DNA of 39,108 bases from an uncultured Clostridia bacterium (lineage in GTDB: Bacteria > Bacillota > Clostridia > Oscillospirales > Acutalibacteraceae): assembly GCA_947630835.1 (NCBI GenBank), contig CANRIZ010000023.1, positions 1-39,108 on the forward strand, read 5' to 3'. The notes beneath the pieces are model-generated. The model ran no database searches. It saw only the letters and a program-made list of their open reading frames with translations, and was not told the DNA's origin. Made by a program: the position numbers and the translations under genes. Shown here piece by piece: positions 7,561 through 16,857 of this stretch; position 1 is the stretch's first letter; the number at the start of each line of letters is the position of its first letter.

Positions 7561-10500
7561 TTATCCTTGGCTTGCGGCAGAGTTGATTCCGCTGACCGAA
7601 ACCGTGGTAAAGTCGCCTGTTTTTTCGTCGAATACCAAGGCGGCTGTTGTTACCGCGCCGTTTGAATTCTGGATGTATTCATCCGAATTTGCGCTCACCT
7701 TAGTCTTGCAGAAATTCCAGGAATCCGTGGGGTTCTTTGACCAGTAAACAACGGCGTTTTCATCCGCGTCATTTTCCCCGTTTCCGTTTGTGTCGATATA
7801 ACCGAACGCATACCAAATGCCTTGGTTATACGAAAGCTGAATGATATTTACCTTGTCGCTGTCGGCAACCTTAACTGCTTTCCAAAGATATATGTTGTTG
7901 AGCCTGTCTACGCAATATTTTACGTTGACGTAGGCTGCATGCTCGCCGTAGCCGCTGTAGGGCTTCCAAGTAACGCCGTTATCAAGCACGCCGCCCGAAG
8001 CGCATACGTTGGCGGGTGAAATATCCTTGTCGGTCGACTGGTTGCCAGCCGCTACCCAAACGTCGTCGGCACAGCAAACGTCGTTAATCCTTGTAAGCGT
8101 TGAGATAAAGCCGAATTTATCTTCCTTGCCCAAGCTTACGGAGGAATTGTCGTAAAATTCCTTGCCCTTGTCCGAGCCTATTTTCTTGTACCAGGTGTAA
8201 TTTTCAAACTCTTTCTTAACGGAGGTTATTTTTGAGTTTTTAAGATTTTCCTGATCGTAGAACCAGCTCATAAGCGTACCGTTGGAGGTTCCCCACATAG
8301 CCTGAGCCTTGCCGTCGCCCGTAGTACCCCAGTTACAGGTGGTACATTCGGTCTGCGCCAAGGGATGGCTGTTGGTGCCGTACTGATCGTTTCCTTCGGC
8401 AACATTGGGGGAATATCCGGGCTGCGGAGCTTTATTGGAATCGGACGAAATGTTGAAATAATTTCTGTGATATTTTGTATTCCAGCCGTTAATGGCGTTC
8501 TTGCCGTCCTCGCCGGTGTACTGATCCGTTCCGTAGAACTGGTGGAACACGTTGGTTTCCTTTTTAAGCGACCAGCCCTTACCGGAAGCGAGGTTGCCGG
8601 CGTCGTCCTTTTCCGTACCGTCGCCCGTGGCACGGATATATACTATACCTGTATTATATACCTGATTTACACGGGTACAATAGTCATAGTCCGCGAACAT
8701 ATAGCTTAACGTATAGCCGACCGCAAGGGAGATATTGTTGCCCGTAAGGTCGTCGTGGAAGCTCTTAACATCGAGCATTGTGACGTTATCCCTGAGTCCG
8801 CCCGAGAAGAAGCTGTGATCGAACTTACCGCTTATGCCGTTAAACTTTTCAAAGAAGTAGTCCGAACCCGTTAAGCCCTTGATTATCGGGATTTCGGGGT
8901 CGTCAAGCGAAATTGCGAACGGGTGCGAAAGGTAACCCATTGTAATATCGACTTCCTTGCCGCCCGTAACATAATAGTCGTTGCCCTGTGCGGGAAGCGC
9001 TATACCCGTGGCAAGTATGCCGTTTGTAGTCTGCCCCGCCTTGTAATAATAGGTATTGCTGCTCTTGCTCGGGAACGGATATAAGCTGTCCTTATCGGAG
9101 GATTTTTCATCGCAATATCTTAAAAGATCCCTATAGCTTGTGCTTGTGAAAGCGTCCTTTGAAAGAGTCGTTGTGTTTGTATATATACCGCCGAATTTAC
9201 CCGTAGGTACCCAGGAATCATAAACATCGCTGAAGCCTACTCCGTAAGTGCCGACGTGTACCCATGCTTTCCAACCGCCGATATTTGCGGTTTTCCAAGC
9301 CCAAGCGTCTATAACTGCGGGAATATATCCGCAGTAAAGCGTGTAGGACTGCGTGGGATATACGTTGCTGTTAAAAGAGGTACTGTCCTGTGATTCATAG
9401 TAAGTCGGGTTATCCTTGTTTATCTGAATAGCGCCGACCGAGGTTATGGTAATAAGCGACGGGTCGTCCTTATATTCGTAGTCCGTTGCCTTTATATAGC
9501 CTTCCCTGTTAAGTATGGAGGCTTTGTTGTTGCCGCCGGTAAGCCAGGCAATATTGTTTACGGATTCATCTTGACTTGATTTTGAAGAAGGACCGTAGTA
9601 CTCGTAATTGTTGCCGAGCCAGTTTTTTACCTTTACAGCGCCCGAAAGCGTGGTGTAATACTCGTCGCCGGCGGATACGTTCGCCGTATAGTAGTTGGAG
9701 GTCAAAGCCTGATAATTGAACAACGATACCTTATCGGACTTGAACAATTCGTTTATCTTTCTTCCGTTGGTTTCAACAATTTCCTGACCCGAACGGAATA
9801 TTGACTTAAACATAGCCTGCGTTGTGAGCGTGGGTGTAAGCGTTTCATGTGCGCCCGCCTGCGCCGCGCCCTTGTTATTGACATAGGCATAGCGGTCATA
9901 GTTTGTAAGGTAATCGCCGCCCCAGTAATAGTTTCCCGTATTCTCGTTTCTCCAGAATCTTCTTACCTGGCCTGCGTCGCCGCCCATTACATAATAGCCG
10001 TAATCGTTTACGCCGCCCGCGCCGTTGTCGCCTTCGCCCTTTTCAACCCACTCAACGTCGTTCATAGCGGATTTAAGCTCGTAGTTCTCGTCGCCGTTCC
10101 GGCCTTTCATCTGCTTTGCGAGAATTTCCATTTCGCCCGTTTCGGTGTCGACGCCCTTGGTTACATAGTAATAATATTTGCCGTCGGAATTTTTCTCGCC
10201 GACCATTATTATTTCGGGAGCGCCTATTTCAACCTTTACCTTATACTTTACGCCGTTGTTGTCGCAGTATTTTATATAAAGAGGCGAATTTTCAAAGCTG
10301 ATTGTGTTGTTTGCGCCCTTAAAGGTGAAAACCGCAACCTTTGCGCCGTTGCCGTCGTCCTTAGAGGCAATATCATAGTATTTGGTTTCTACCTTTACCT
10401 CGTTGCCCGAAGAATTTGTATTGAAAACCTCAAAATGATAATCCGTAGTGTTATCCTTATTAAAGGCTTTCTCGTCAAATTCAAAGCCTTTGGGCGCAAC

Positions 10501-10938
10501 GACTATATCCTTTGTAAGGAAGTCGTCGGTAAGAACCGAGGGGAAGCATATCATAGCGTTGCCCGAATTCTCGGTATAAAATGTTACGTAAGAATTCCCC
10601 TCTTTAAGGTTCTCGGAAATAATATGTCCGTTTATGCCGCCTTCATCCGAAAAATTTACGGAAGTACCGTTTGCGCTCAACGTTAAAGGAACATCCGAAA
10701 CATCCGTTTCATATCCTATGGCGTTATTTCCGTTTATATTGGCGACAAGCCGTTCCATAAGGCTTGCCCGTTCGTAGGTTTTTTTCGTAACCTCTCCGGC
10801 GGTACGAATGTTTCCGAAATACGTCATAAACGCCGGTGTAAACACCCAAATAATAAGCACAAGCAAGGTCATAGCAACCAATATTTCGGCTAACGTCATA
10901 CCTTTTTGGGAACGTAATGCGCCTTTACTGCGTTTCAT
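7561..10938 (-). CDS. Giant prepilin-like protein (1125 aa), candidate pilus-tip adhesin
   Basis: The N-terminus is a prepilin: leader MKRSKGALRSQKG, then MTLAEILVAM with Glu5 and a hydrophobic helix to about residue 45. Roughly 1070 residues of Tyr/Asn/Gly/Trp-rich soluble sequence follow, many times the size of a normal pilin head. No known domain is certain. Near the C-terminus two segments (VWVAAG about 960-965 with a later GVTWKPY; GIWYAFGY about 1040-1047 with a later DSWNFCK) resemble BNR/sialidase-type beta-propeller blades. Between the second pair, DTNGNGENDADE (1049-1060) fits an EF-hand-like calcium loop with D, N, N, E, D, E at positions 1, 3, 5, 7, 9 and 12. AAGGAGGAAGCTTT precedes the ATG. 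Position between the PilX-like gene and a minor pilin suggests a tip-displayed binding subunit, comparable in role to PilY1 but fused to a pilin stalk. Confidence 0.78.
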   Translation of the reverse strand: MKRSKGALRSQKGMTLAEILVAMTLLVLIIWVFTPAFMTYFGNIRTAGEVTKKTYERASLMERLVANINGNNAIGYETDVSDVPLTLSANGTSVNFSDEGGINGHIISENLKEGNSYVTFYTENSGNAMICFPSVLTDDFLTKDIVVAPKGFEFDEKAFNKDNTTDYHFEVFNTNSSGNEVKVETKYYDIASKDDGNGAKVAVFTFKGANNTISFENSPLYIKYCDNNGVKYKVKVEIGAPEIIMVGEKNSDGKYYYYVTKGVDTETGEMEILAKQMKGRNGDENYELKSAMNDVEWVEKGEGDNGAGGVNDYGYYVMGGDAGQVRRFWRNENTGNYYWGGDYLTNYDRYAYVNNKGAAQAGAHETLTPTLTTQAMFKSIFRSGQEIVETNGRKINELFKSDKVSLFNYQALTSNYYTANVSAGDEYYTTLSGAVKVKNWLGNNYEYYGPSSKSSQDESVNNIAWLTGGNNKASILNREGYIKATDYEYKDDPSLITITSVGAIQINKDNPTYYESQDSTSFNSNVYPTQSYTLYCGYIPAVIDAWAWKTANIGGWKAWVHVGTYGVGFSDVYDSWVPTGKFGGIYTNTTTLSKDAFTSTSYRDLLRYCDEKSSDKDSLYPFPSKSSNTYYYKAGQTTNGILATGIALPAQGNDYYVTGGKEVDITMGYLSHPFAISLDDPEIPIIKGLTGSDYFFEKFNGISGKFDHSFFSGGLRDNVTMLDVKSFHDDLTGNNISLAVGYTLSYMFADYDYCTRVNQVYNTGIVYIRATGDGTEKDDAGNLASGKGWSLKKETNVFHQFYGTDQYTGEDGKNAINGWNTKYHRNYFNISSDSNKAPQPGYSPNVAEGNDQYGTNSHPLAQTECTTCNWGTTGDGKAQAMWGTSNGTLMSWFYDQENLKNSKITSVKKEFENYTWYKKIGSDKGKEFYDNSSVSLGKEDKFGFISTLTRINDVCCADDVWVAAGNQSTDKDISPANVCASGGVLDNGVTWKPYSGYGEHAAYVNVKYCVDRLNNIYLWKAVKVADSDKVNIIQLSYNQGIWYAFGYIDTNGNGENDADENAVVYWSKNPTDSWNFCKTKVSANSDEYIQNSNGAVTTAALVFDEKTGDFTTVSVSGINSAASQG

Positions 10939-10971
10939 AAAGCTTCCTCCTTTTCCGATTTAATATACATA

Positions 10972-12729
10972 TCACGCCAAAAGCCATTTCAGCGAGGTTG
11001 AATCCGTTGCGTCCGGCGGGATAAGCGAAGCGTAAGTGTCCTGCCTGAACTTATCCAAATCAATCTTTCTCATTGCATTATATGTTATAACGCCCGTAGG
11101 TTTGTGTTCGGAATTTTCAACGCCCGTTACATAGCTTGTGGGCGTGTTGTTTGAGGCGGAATAGTAAATCATCATAATCTGACCGAGTCTTTCGTTTACG
11201 TTCTCGGTATATCTGCCGGAGGCTACCGTGCTGTCAATAAAATACTTGAATAAGTCTATGCCGTAGCCGACAGGTCCGCCCTCGTATGCGGGTAAATCGT
11301 CGTCGTAATAATAGGCATCGCCCGAAGAAAATACCTTGTACCTGTAAGTGCCTGCGTTGGGTATCTGAACGTTTACGAAAACGTCGCCGCCGAAAAATAT
11401 TTTTCCGCATTTTCCGAAGCCGTTTACTTCCTTTTCCACTTCGTAAGCGCCCGTTCCCTCGTTCAGCTTATAAACCTTGGAACGGTATATACCGTTGTCG
11501 TTTACCGGGTCCATATTTGTGGCGGTTTCGGGATTGGGGGTTCCGATTACAACGTTGCCCAAAGCATAATTCTTAAGAAACAGTTGAAAAAGATTTAATG
11601 TTTTCTCAAGGAACTGCAACTTTGGGAAACCGTAAACATACATTTCAATGTCGCCGTTTACTATTATATTGTTTCCCCGCAGGAAAAGGGTGTTGAAATG
11701 CGACATAGACGGAGTTACGTCGACATTTGTGTTTAAGAACAAATTGGATTCGCCTATAAGCGCTACCATATTGTCCTGATTTTCTTTGAATTTAATCCCG
11801 ACAGATTTTGATCCGTCCGATTCGGGGCTGTTCAGTACCATATTGCCCGAAGTAAAGCCCATCAGCAAAGGTATGCTACGGCCGTCGGTAGGAATTGGAA
11901 GGGTTCCGGAAGTGCCTATGAACCATTTAAGTATGGGTACATTCTCAAAGAACGAATATTTAACGTTATACTCGGACGCCATTTTAACTTCGCCGAGTAC
12001 GGAAAAATTCGGGTTTTTCGCTACGGGAACGGTTTGCGTTTCCGTATTGCCGCTCTCATCGGTATAGGTAAGGGTTTTGTTGGTGCCGCTTAAGCTTGCG
12101 TCAATAATGCCCGTTTCGGCGTCATAATATCTGCCTAAGCCCTGCGTAGGTTCGGAAATAAACGCTTTCTTCTTTGCAACCGCATTGTCGTTGCCGTAGG
12201 CGTGACCCGTAGCGGTGAATACGCGCTGTCCCTCGCTCAACTCTACAAGATACTGGGTAAATGTGTTGCCGGATCCCGACGCTAAGCCGGAAGAAACCTT
12301 TTCGTTTTTAATCGCCTTTTGTACGAAGTTAAAAGGCTTGCTCTCTATTTCGACCTCATAATAGCCGATTATTTCATTGTCGGGATGTGATTGCGCGGTT
12401 GCTTCGTCAACATATTGATAAGCTCCGCCCGAATAAATCATATAAACCTTGTTTGAATTTATGATTTTACCGTCGTCGCTTGTATCTACAATAAGCTTGG
12501 TTGCGTCATCGTTGTTGCTTTTTACCGCAAGCTGAAATGCGTATGAAGCGGACTCTACGCCGGCCTGGGCAAGGTATTCCGCTTTTTTCCTGTCCGACAT
12601 AAAGCGGACGGATTGAAGGCTCGTAACGCTGTAAAGAAACATAACGGTAGCCATGGCGGAAAGCACAACAAGCAAGAAAATTACGGAAACAATAGCAAAT
12701 CCGCCGTTTTCTTTTAACTTCGTCTTCAT
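10972..12729 (-). CDS. PilX/GspK-like pseudopilin (585 aa)
   Basis: The N-terminus MKTKLKENGG followed by FAIVSVIFLLVVLSAMATV and then SDRKKAEYLAQAGVESA matches PilX/GspK-type pseudopilins. If cleavage follows the second Gly, residue +5 is Ser, not Glu. Lack of Glu5 is a known property of GspK and some PilX proteins, which cap the fibre. The soluble part is far larger than PilX (about 170-200 residues) and contains a central region rich in short hydrophobic beta strands with Asn turns (about 300-400), possibly a beta-solenoid or layered beta fold. The ATG at 12729 follows GAAGGTGATTTGTT. It lies between pilB and the giant prepilin. A capping role together with the giant prepilin is inferred, not shown. 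Confidence 0.75.
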   Translation of the reverse strand: MKTKLKENGGFAIVSVIFLLVVLSAMATVMFLYSVTSLQSVRFMSDRKKAEYLAQAGVESASYAFQLAVKSNNDDATKLIVDTSDDGKIINSNKVYMIYSGGAYQYVDEATAQSHPDNEIIGYYEVEIESKPFNFVQKAIKNEKVSSGLASGSGNTFTQYLVELSEGQRVFTATGHAYGNDNAVAKKKAFISEPTQGLGRYYDAETGIIDASLSGTNKTLTYTDESGNTETQTVPVAKNPNFSVLGEVKMASEYNVKYSFFENVPILKWFIGTSGTLPIPTDGRSIPLLMGFTSGNMVLNSPESDGSKSVGIKFKENQDNMVALIGESNLFLNTNVDVTPSMSHFNTLFLRGNNIIVNGDIEMYVYGFPKLQFLEKTLNLFQLFLKNYALGNVVIGTPNPETATNMDPVNDNGIYRSKVYKLNEGTGAYEVEKEVNGFGKCGKIFFGGDVFVNVQIPNAGTYRYKVFSSGDAYYYDDDLPAYEGGPVGYGIDLFKYFIDSTVASGRYTENVNERLGQIMMIYYSASNNTPTSYVTGVENSEHKPTGVITYNAMRKIDLDKFRQDTYASLIPPDATDSTSLKWLLA

Positions 12730-12768
12730 AACAAATCACCTTCTCGATAAATTTAAACGGGCAGTAAA

Positions 12769-14460
12769 TTAAACTATAACTCTTATCAACTCTTCAAGAG
12801 AGGTTCTGCCCTCCATAACCTTATAAAGGCCTTCGTCTTTAAGGGTGTGCATGCCCTGACTGCACGCCAAGGCTTTAACCTCGGTAACGGTCGCCCTGTC
12901 AAGGATAAGGCGTTTCATCTCCTCGGTAACGGTAAGGAACTCGAATACCGCTTCACGTCCCTTGTAGCCTGTATTGTTGCAGGTAATACAGCCGTTTGCC
13001 TTATACAATTTAAAGCTGTCGCCGTCGTATCCGTACTTATCGAAGTCCGGAATTATCTTTTTAATATCTTCCCTGCTTATTTCGTATTCCTCTTTGCATT
13101 TCGGGCAAAGCTTACGCACAAGTCTTTGCGCGAGAACGCCTACGAGCGACGAAGCCGTAAGGAAAGGCTGCACGCCCATTTCGTCAAGACGGGTAACGGC
13201 GCTGGGTGCGTCATTCGTATGCAGGGTGGAGAGAACCATATGGCCGGTAAGGGACGCCTCAATAGCTATCTTTGCGGTTTCGGCGTCACGAATTTCACCG
13301 ACCATTACTATATCGGGGTCGGAACGCAAAACAGAACGAAGCGCCGCAGCGAAGGTCATACCGGCTCGGTTGTTCATTTGTACCTGATTTATACCCGACA
13401 TTCTGCGCTCTACGGGGTCCTCAAGAGTAATGGTATTTTTATCGTCGGAGCTTATCTCGTCAAGCGTAGCGTAAAGCGTTGTGGATTTACCCGAACCTGT
13501 AGGCCCGGTAACAAGCAGAAAGCCGTAAGGCATATGTATCGCCCGGCTGAATCTGTCGAACTGCCTTTTTGAAAAGTGCAAATCCTTAAGCTGTACTACG
13601 CCCTGCGATCTTTCAAGAAGTCGGAGAACTATTTTTTCGCCGAATACGGTCGGCATGGTGGCTATACGGATATCAAGAGTTCTGTCCTCAAACCTTACCG
13701 TAGCGCGTCCGTCCTGTGGTATACGCTTTTCGGCAATATCCATACCGCCCAAGACCTTAACCCTCGATACGACCGAGGGGAAAAGCTTTATGGAATTTTG
13801 CATAATTTCCTGCAAAACGCCGTCGATTCTGAAACGAACCCTCAAATATTTTTCAAGCGGTTCTATATGTATATCGGAAGCTCCCGTTTTTATAGCGTTG
13901 TTGATAACCTGATTAACAAGCTGAACGGCGGGCTTATCGTCGATTGAATACTCCTCGGAAACGTCGCTGTCGCTTGCGGTGTCGTCGTCATCGTCGTAAT
14001 TGTCAAGGGTGGAGTTCATATTGGCAAAGTTTTCGATAGCGGCGGCAAGCTCCATATCGGGGACAACCACAGGACAAATTTCAAGATTTGTCATAAGGTG
14101 CAGATTGTCTATCGTAATAATATCGTTGGGATTTTTCATCGCAACGTAAACGGTTTTGCCCTCCTGATAAAGCGGCAATATGTTGTTCCTTAGTGCCATT
14201 TCAGGAGTGATAAGGTTGGCAACCGCAACGTTTACACCTATTTCATTTATGGAAACATATTTATATCCGGTTTTTTTTGCAAGTATTCTTGCAATATCGT
14301 CCTCTGTGCAATAGCCTAACTGCGTAAGTATTGTACCTATCAGATTTTTGCTGGTCTTTTGTACTTCAAGAGCCTCCGCAAGCTGCTCTTTAGTTATAAT
14401 TCCCGCCTCGATAAGCCTTGCGCCGAGGCTGCCCGGAATAGGTGTTACACTATTGGCCAT
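12769..14460 (-). CDS. pilB: Type IV pilus extension ATPase PilB (GspE family)
   Basis: A 563-residue hexameric ATPase that powers pilin addition at the inner face of the membrane. An N-terminal MshEN-like domain (about 12-150) precedes an acidic linker with five Asp in a row (about 156-160). The core shows Walker A GPTGSGKSTT (319-328), the Asp-box-type TLEDPVE, Walker B DIVMVGE (383-389) and the His box TGHMVLSTLHT (405-415). Four Cys (C452, C455, C491, C494) form the zinc site typical of PilB/GspE and absent from PilT. MshEN domains of this family often bind c-di-GMP, so post-translational control is plausible, although I did not verify the binding motif. The ATG follows GGGGAGAGTAGTTA. 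Confidence 0.96.
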   Translation of the reverse strand: MANSVTPIPGSLGARLIEAGIITKEQLAEALEVQKTSKNLIGTILTQLGYCTEDDIARILAKKTGYKYVSINEIGVNVAVANLITPEMALRNNILPLYQEGKTVYVAMKNPNDIITIDNLHLMTNLEICPVVVPDMELAAAIENFANMNSTLDNYDDDDDTASDSDVSEEYSIDDKPAVQLVNQVINNAIKTGASDIHIEPLEKYLRVRFRIDGVLQEIMQNSIKLFPSVVSRVKVLGGMDIAEKRIPQDGRATVRFEDRTLDIRIATMPTVFGEKIVLRLLERSQGVVQLKDLHFSKRQFDRFSRAIHMPYGFLLVTGPTGSGKSTTLYATLDEISSDDKNTITLEDPVERRMSGINQVQMNNRAGMTFAAALRSVLRSDPDIVMVGEIRDAETAKIAIEASLTGHMVLSTLHTNDAPSAVTRLDEMGVQPFLTASSLVGVLAQRLVRKLCPKCKEEYEISREDIKKIIPDFDKYGYDGDSFKLYKANGCITCNNTGYKGREAVFEFLTVTEEMKRLILDRATVTEVKALACSQGMHTLKDEGLYKVMEGRTSLEELIRVIV

Positions 14461-14494
14461 TAACTACTCTCCCCAAAATATAATTATTTGCCGA

Positions 14495-15091
14495 TCAGCC
14501 TTTTGAAAACTCAACCACGGTAATCTCGGCGTTCATTTTGTTGCTGTCTTTATCCGTTTTGGTCATATTGATTTTATCTATTCTCTTAATTTGCTTGTCG
14601 TTGACCGTAGCGCGGCAAAAGCTCATAATATCGTTATATTCGCCCGAAATCGTAATATACGCGTTGACCTGATTTACAAGCCCGGTATTTACAAGCTCGT
14701 CAAATTCAACGGAGTTAAGGCTGCAATTATACTTTTCAACGGTATTCTCTAAATCTATCATAATCTTCATCTGGTCGATAGGTTCCGATGAAATCATCTC
14801 GTCGTATTCGAGCTTCCTCGCTTTGTAAACGTCGCTCTGCTTTTTCAGCGCCAAAAGCTGATTTATTGCCTTTTGGTTGTCGGAATACTCAACCTTAATT
14901 TCGTCTATTTCACTGCGGGTTTCTTTAATCCCCATACTGCCGTAAACGATAAGCCCGATAAGAGCGATAATCATTATAATGAGTATGGCTATAACCACCC
15001 TGACGTCTTCAAGTATATTCTTTTTTTCGGATTTATCGCCCTTAGCTTCGCTTGTTTTATTCTTCTTTTTGATAACGTCGCTCAATGCCAT
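14495..15091 (-). CDS. pilO: Type IV pilus platform protein PilO
   Basis: A 198-residue bitopic protein: a Lys-rich cytoplasmic N-terminus (about 1-28), one membrane helix (about 29-51), a coiled-coil stretch (about 52-95), then a small ferredoxin-like periplasmic-type domain. This is the PilO architecture, and the start lies just after pilN (the pilN stop is three bases upstream of the ATG, with AGAGGAGGATTAAGCT as ribosome site). PilO dimerises with PilN through the coiled coil and ferredoxin-like fold to connect the cytoplasmic PilM ring to PilP. Sequence identity in this family is low, so the call rests on topology, size and gene order. Confidence 0.87.
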   Translation of the reverse strand: MALSDVIKKKNKTSEAKGDKSEKKNILEDVRVVIAILIIMIIALIGLIVYGSMGIKETRSEIDEIKVEYSDNQKAINQLLALKKQSDVYKARKLEYDEMISSEPIDQMKIMIDLENTVEKYNCSLNSVEFDELVNTGLVNQVNAYITISGEYNDIMSFCRATVNDKQIKRIDKINMTKTDKDSNKMNAEITVVEFSKG

Positions 15092-15094
15092 AGC

Positions 15095-15856
15095 TTAATC
15101 CTCCTCTGCCTGCGTCTGAGTTTCCTCCGACGTTGTTTCGGAACCGTCCTCCGATTCCGTTGCCGCGTCGGTTGCGGCGGCGGTTGTGTTGGCAACGTCG
15201 GTGGTCTGAACCTCGCCGTTATCATCCGTTACAGCCTCGCCGTTATCGTCGGTAACCGTTTCGTATTTGGGCGCAACGGTAGTAACCTCAAGCGCGTTGG
15301 AAAGGCTCAACGCCAATGTAAACGTGACCGATTTTTCATCCCCATCGGCGCTTACCGTTCTGGTTATACCGACCGTTTCAACCTGCTTAACGGTTTTCTG
15401 CATTTCCTCCGTTTTGAAAAGCTCTACGTAATCTTTATAATCCTGATAGTCCTGAACCGTGCAGTTAAGGGTGCAGATACCCTTGCTGAACCAATCCTCA
15501 AGGTCTATCTGTGTAATCTGAACGTAATCGGGAGTTATGTTTGATACCGTTGTGACAAAGTTGACAGCCTCGGAATCCTTGGGTAAAATGCTCTGTATCA
15601 TCTTTTGAGCCGATACGAGGTCGTCATATATAAGCTGATATTCCTGAAGGGCGGGGAATTCGTCCTCAAGCTGCCGATTTTTTTCGACAATGTTTGAAAG
15701 CTTCGACTTGAGAAGCTGATGCTTTATCAAAATTCCGCCGTAAACTATGAACAGGCACACAAGCACAACAAGAGCAACCTTTGAAATGAGGTCAACCTTC
15801 TTTTTACCCTCAAGGTGACGCCTGTAGCTGTCGGGCAATAAACTTACTTTAAACAT
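15095..15856 (-). CDS. pilN: Type IV pilus platform protein PilN, with acidic Thr-rich tail
   Basis: A 253-residue protein beginning MFKVSLLPDSYRR; the short cytoplasmic segment with the NLLP-like SLLP motif is what PilN uses to bind PilM. One membrane helix (about 26-46), a coiled coil (about 50-85) and a ferredoxin-like domain follow. After about residue 190 there is an unusual tail with a tandem duplication (two copies of TDDNGE) and a Thr/Ala/Glu-rich acidic end, not present in usual PilN. Such a tail would face the wall and could be flexible or glycosylated. The ATG overlaps the end region of pilM closely (TAATGAATG), which suggests coupled translation. Confidence 0.9.
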   Translation of the reverse strand: MFKVSLLPDSYRRHLEGKKKVDLISKVALVVLVCLFIVYGGILIKHQLLKSKLSNIVEKNRQLEDEFPALQEYQLIYDDLVSAQKMIQSILPKDSEAVNFVTTVSNITPDYVQITQIDLEDWFSKGICTLNCTVQDYQDYKDYVELFKTEEMQKTVKQVETVGITRTVSADGDEKSVTFTLALSLSNALEVTTVAPKYETVTDDNGEAVTDDNGEVQTTDVANTTAAATDAATESEDGSETTSEETQTQAEED

Positions 15857-15859
15857 TCA

Positions 15860-16840
15860 TTATCCCTCCAATGCCTGAATTGCAAGGCCTATACAGCCCG
15901 TAAATTTATTGATAACGTTCTGCTCGAGTCCGAAATTAATTGATTTGTAAAAATCGGGAATTGTAACGGGCAGACTTACCATACCGGTTATTTCGTTTAA
16001 AAGCTCCTGCGAATGAGGCGCCGTTGTCAAAAAGTAGATATGCTCTATGGGAGCTATGTCGGGCCGCATGGAATAGTAGCCTACGGAGGACGAGGTTTCG
16101 CTGCCGAGCATTGAACCTACAGCCTCGATATCCTCTTTTTCAAGCTCGTATCCCGCTTCGCTGTTGTAAAGCCTTTTTACGTTTTCGGCAACCCTTTCAG
16201 GTATGTTGATTGAACGCGCCATCGAAATCTCGTCGCCCTGTATGACAAGGAAATTGAGCAGGTCGTCGTTCATATTCAAGACCGCATATTTTTCCTCGCC
16301 GACAACGTCCGTCTTAAGCGCCCTGCAATATGACAGCAGAGTTGCGTCAACGTCCGTTACCTGAAACTTTGAAGCCGAAAGTATGTTTATGTATTGCTCT
16401 ATCATATTTCTTCTTGCGGCAACAAGCAGCACGTTAACGGTTTCCTGCTCCTCATCGTTAAACCCGTGACCCGCAACAACGTAGTCTATTTCCATCTCCT
16501 GAACGGGAATGGGTATAAACTCCTGAGCCTGCAGGAGAACCATATTTCTCAATTTATCGTCGTCAACCTTGGGGAACGTGGCGTATCTCATAATGACGTT
16601 TTCGTTGTTTATGCCTACAACTATGTCGGAAGACCTGAAGCCGCCGCTCTGTATAAGCTCCGTAAGAGCGATATTGAAAGCCTCCTGATCCCTGATAAAG
16701 CCCTCGTCTACCGTACCCTCCGGCAGGGGAATGTTTCCGCAGGCAAGTATCTCATAAACGCCGTTGTTGCGGCTTATTTCGGTCGCCCTGATTTCTTTTG
16801 TGTCAACCTCAAATCCGATTATGCTTTTAATTTTAGCCAT
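15860..16840 (-). CDS. pilM: Type IV pilus actin-like protein PilM
   Basis: A 326-residue cytoplasmic protein of the FtsA/PilM actin-like fold that forms a ring under the membrane and grips the PilN tail. Visible are the opening FEVDTKEIRATEI nucleotide-binding strand, the PilM-typical VVGINNENVIMRYATFPKV and the LLQAQEFIPIPVQEMEIDYVV segment, and the terminal GCIGLAIQAL. The ATG at 16840 is preferred over one six codons upstream because GGGGGAG lies nine bases before it, and the upstream ATG would place that site inside the gene. It lies between pilC and pilN in canonical M-N-O order. Confidence 0.93.
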   Translation of the reverse strand: MAKIKSIIGFEVDTKEIRATEISRNNGVYEILACGNIPLPEGTVDEGFIRDQEAFNIALTELIQSGGFRSSDIVVGINNENVIMRYATFPKVDDDKLRNMVLLQAQEFIPIPVQEMEIDYVVAGHGFNDEEQETVNVLLVAARRNMIEQYINILSASKFQVTDVDATLLSYCRALKTDVVGEEKYAVLNMNDDLLNFLVIQGDEISMARSINIPERVAENVKRLYNSEAGYELEKEDIEAVGSMLGSETSSSVGYYSMRPDIAPIEHIYFLTTAPHSQELLNEITGMVSLPVTIPDFYKSINFGLEQNVINKFTGCIGLAIQALEG

Positions 16841-16857
16841 ATTTCGTATCTCCCCCA

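Noticed and set aside
9847-10686. 279-codon open frame on the plus strand
   Set aside because: It lies wholly antisense to the giant prepilin gene, has no ribosome site, and its translation is low-complexity hydrophobic sequence with no motif. The prepilin frame has a full leader and strong ribosome site.
12847-13572. 241-codon plus-strand open frame
   Set aside because: It is antisense to the conserved ATPase core of pilB and has no recognisable domain.
12769-14460. Type II secretion or DNA-uptake (ComGA) system rather than a pilus
   Set aside because: A separate PilT with the NLIRE motif, PilM/N/O, and dedicated small pilins mark a type IV pilus; ComG operons lack PilT and PilM.
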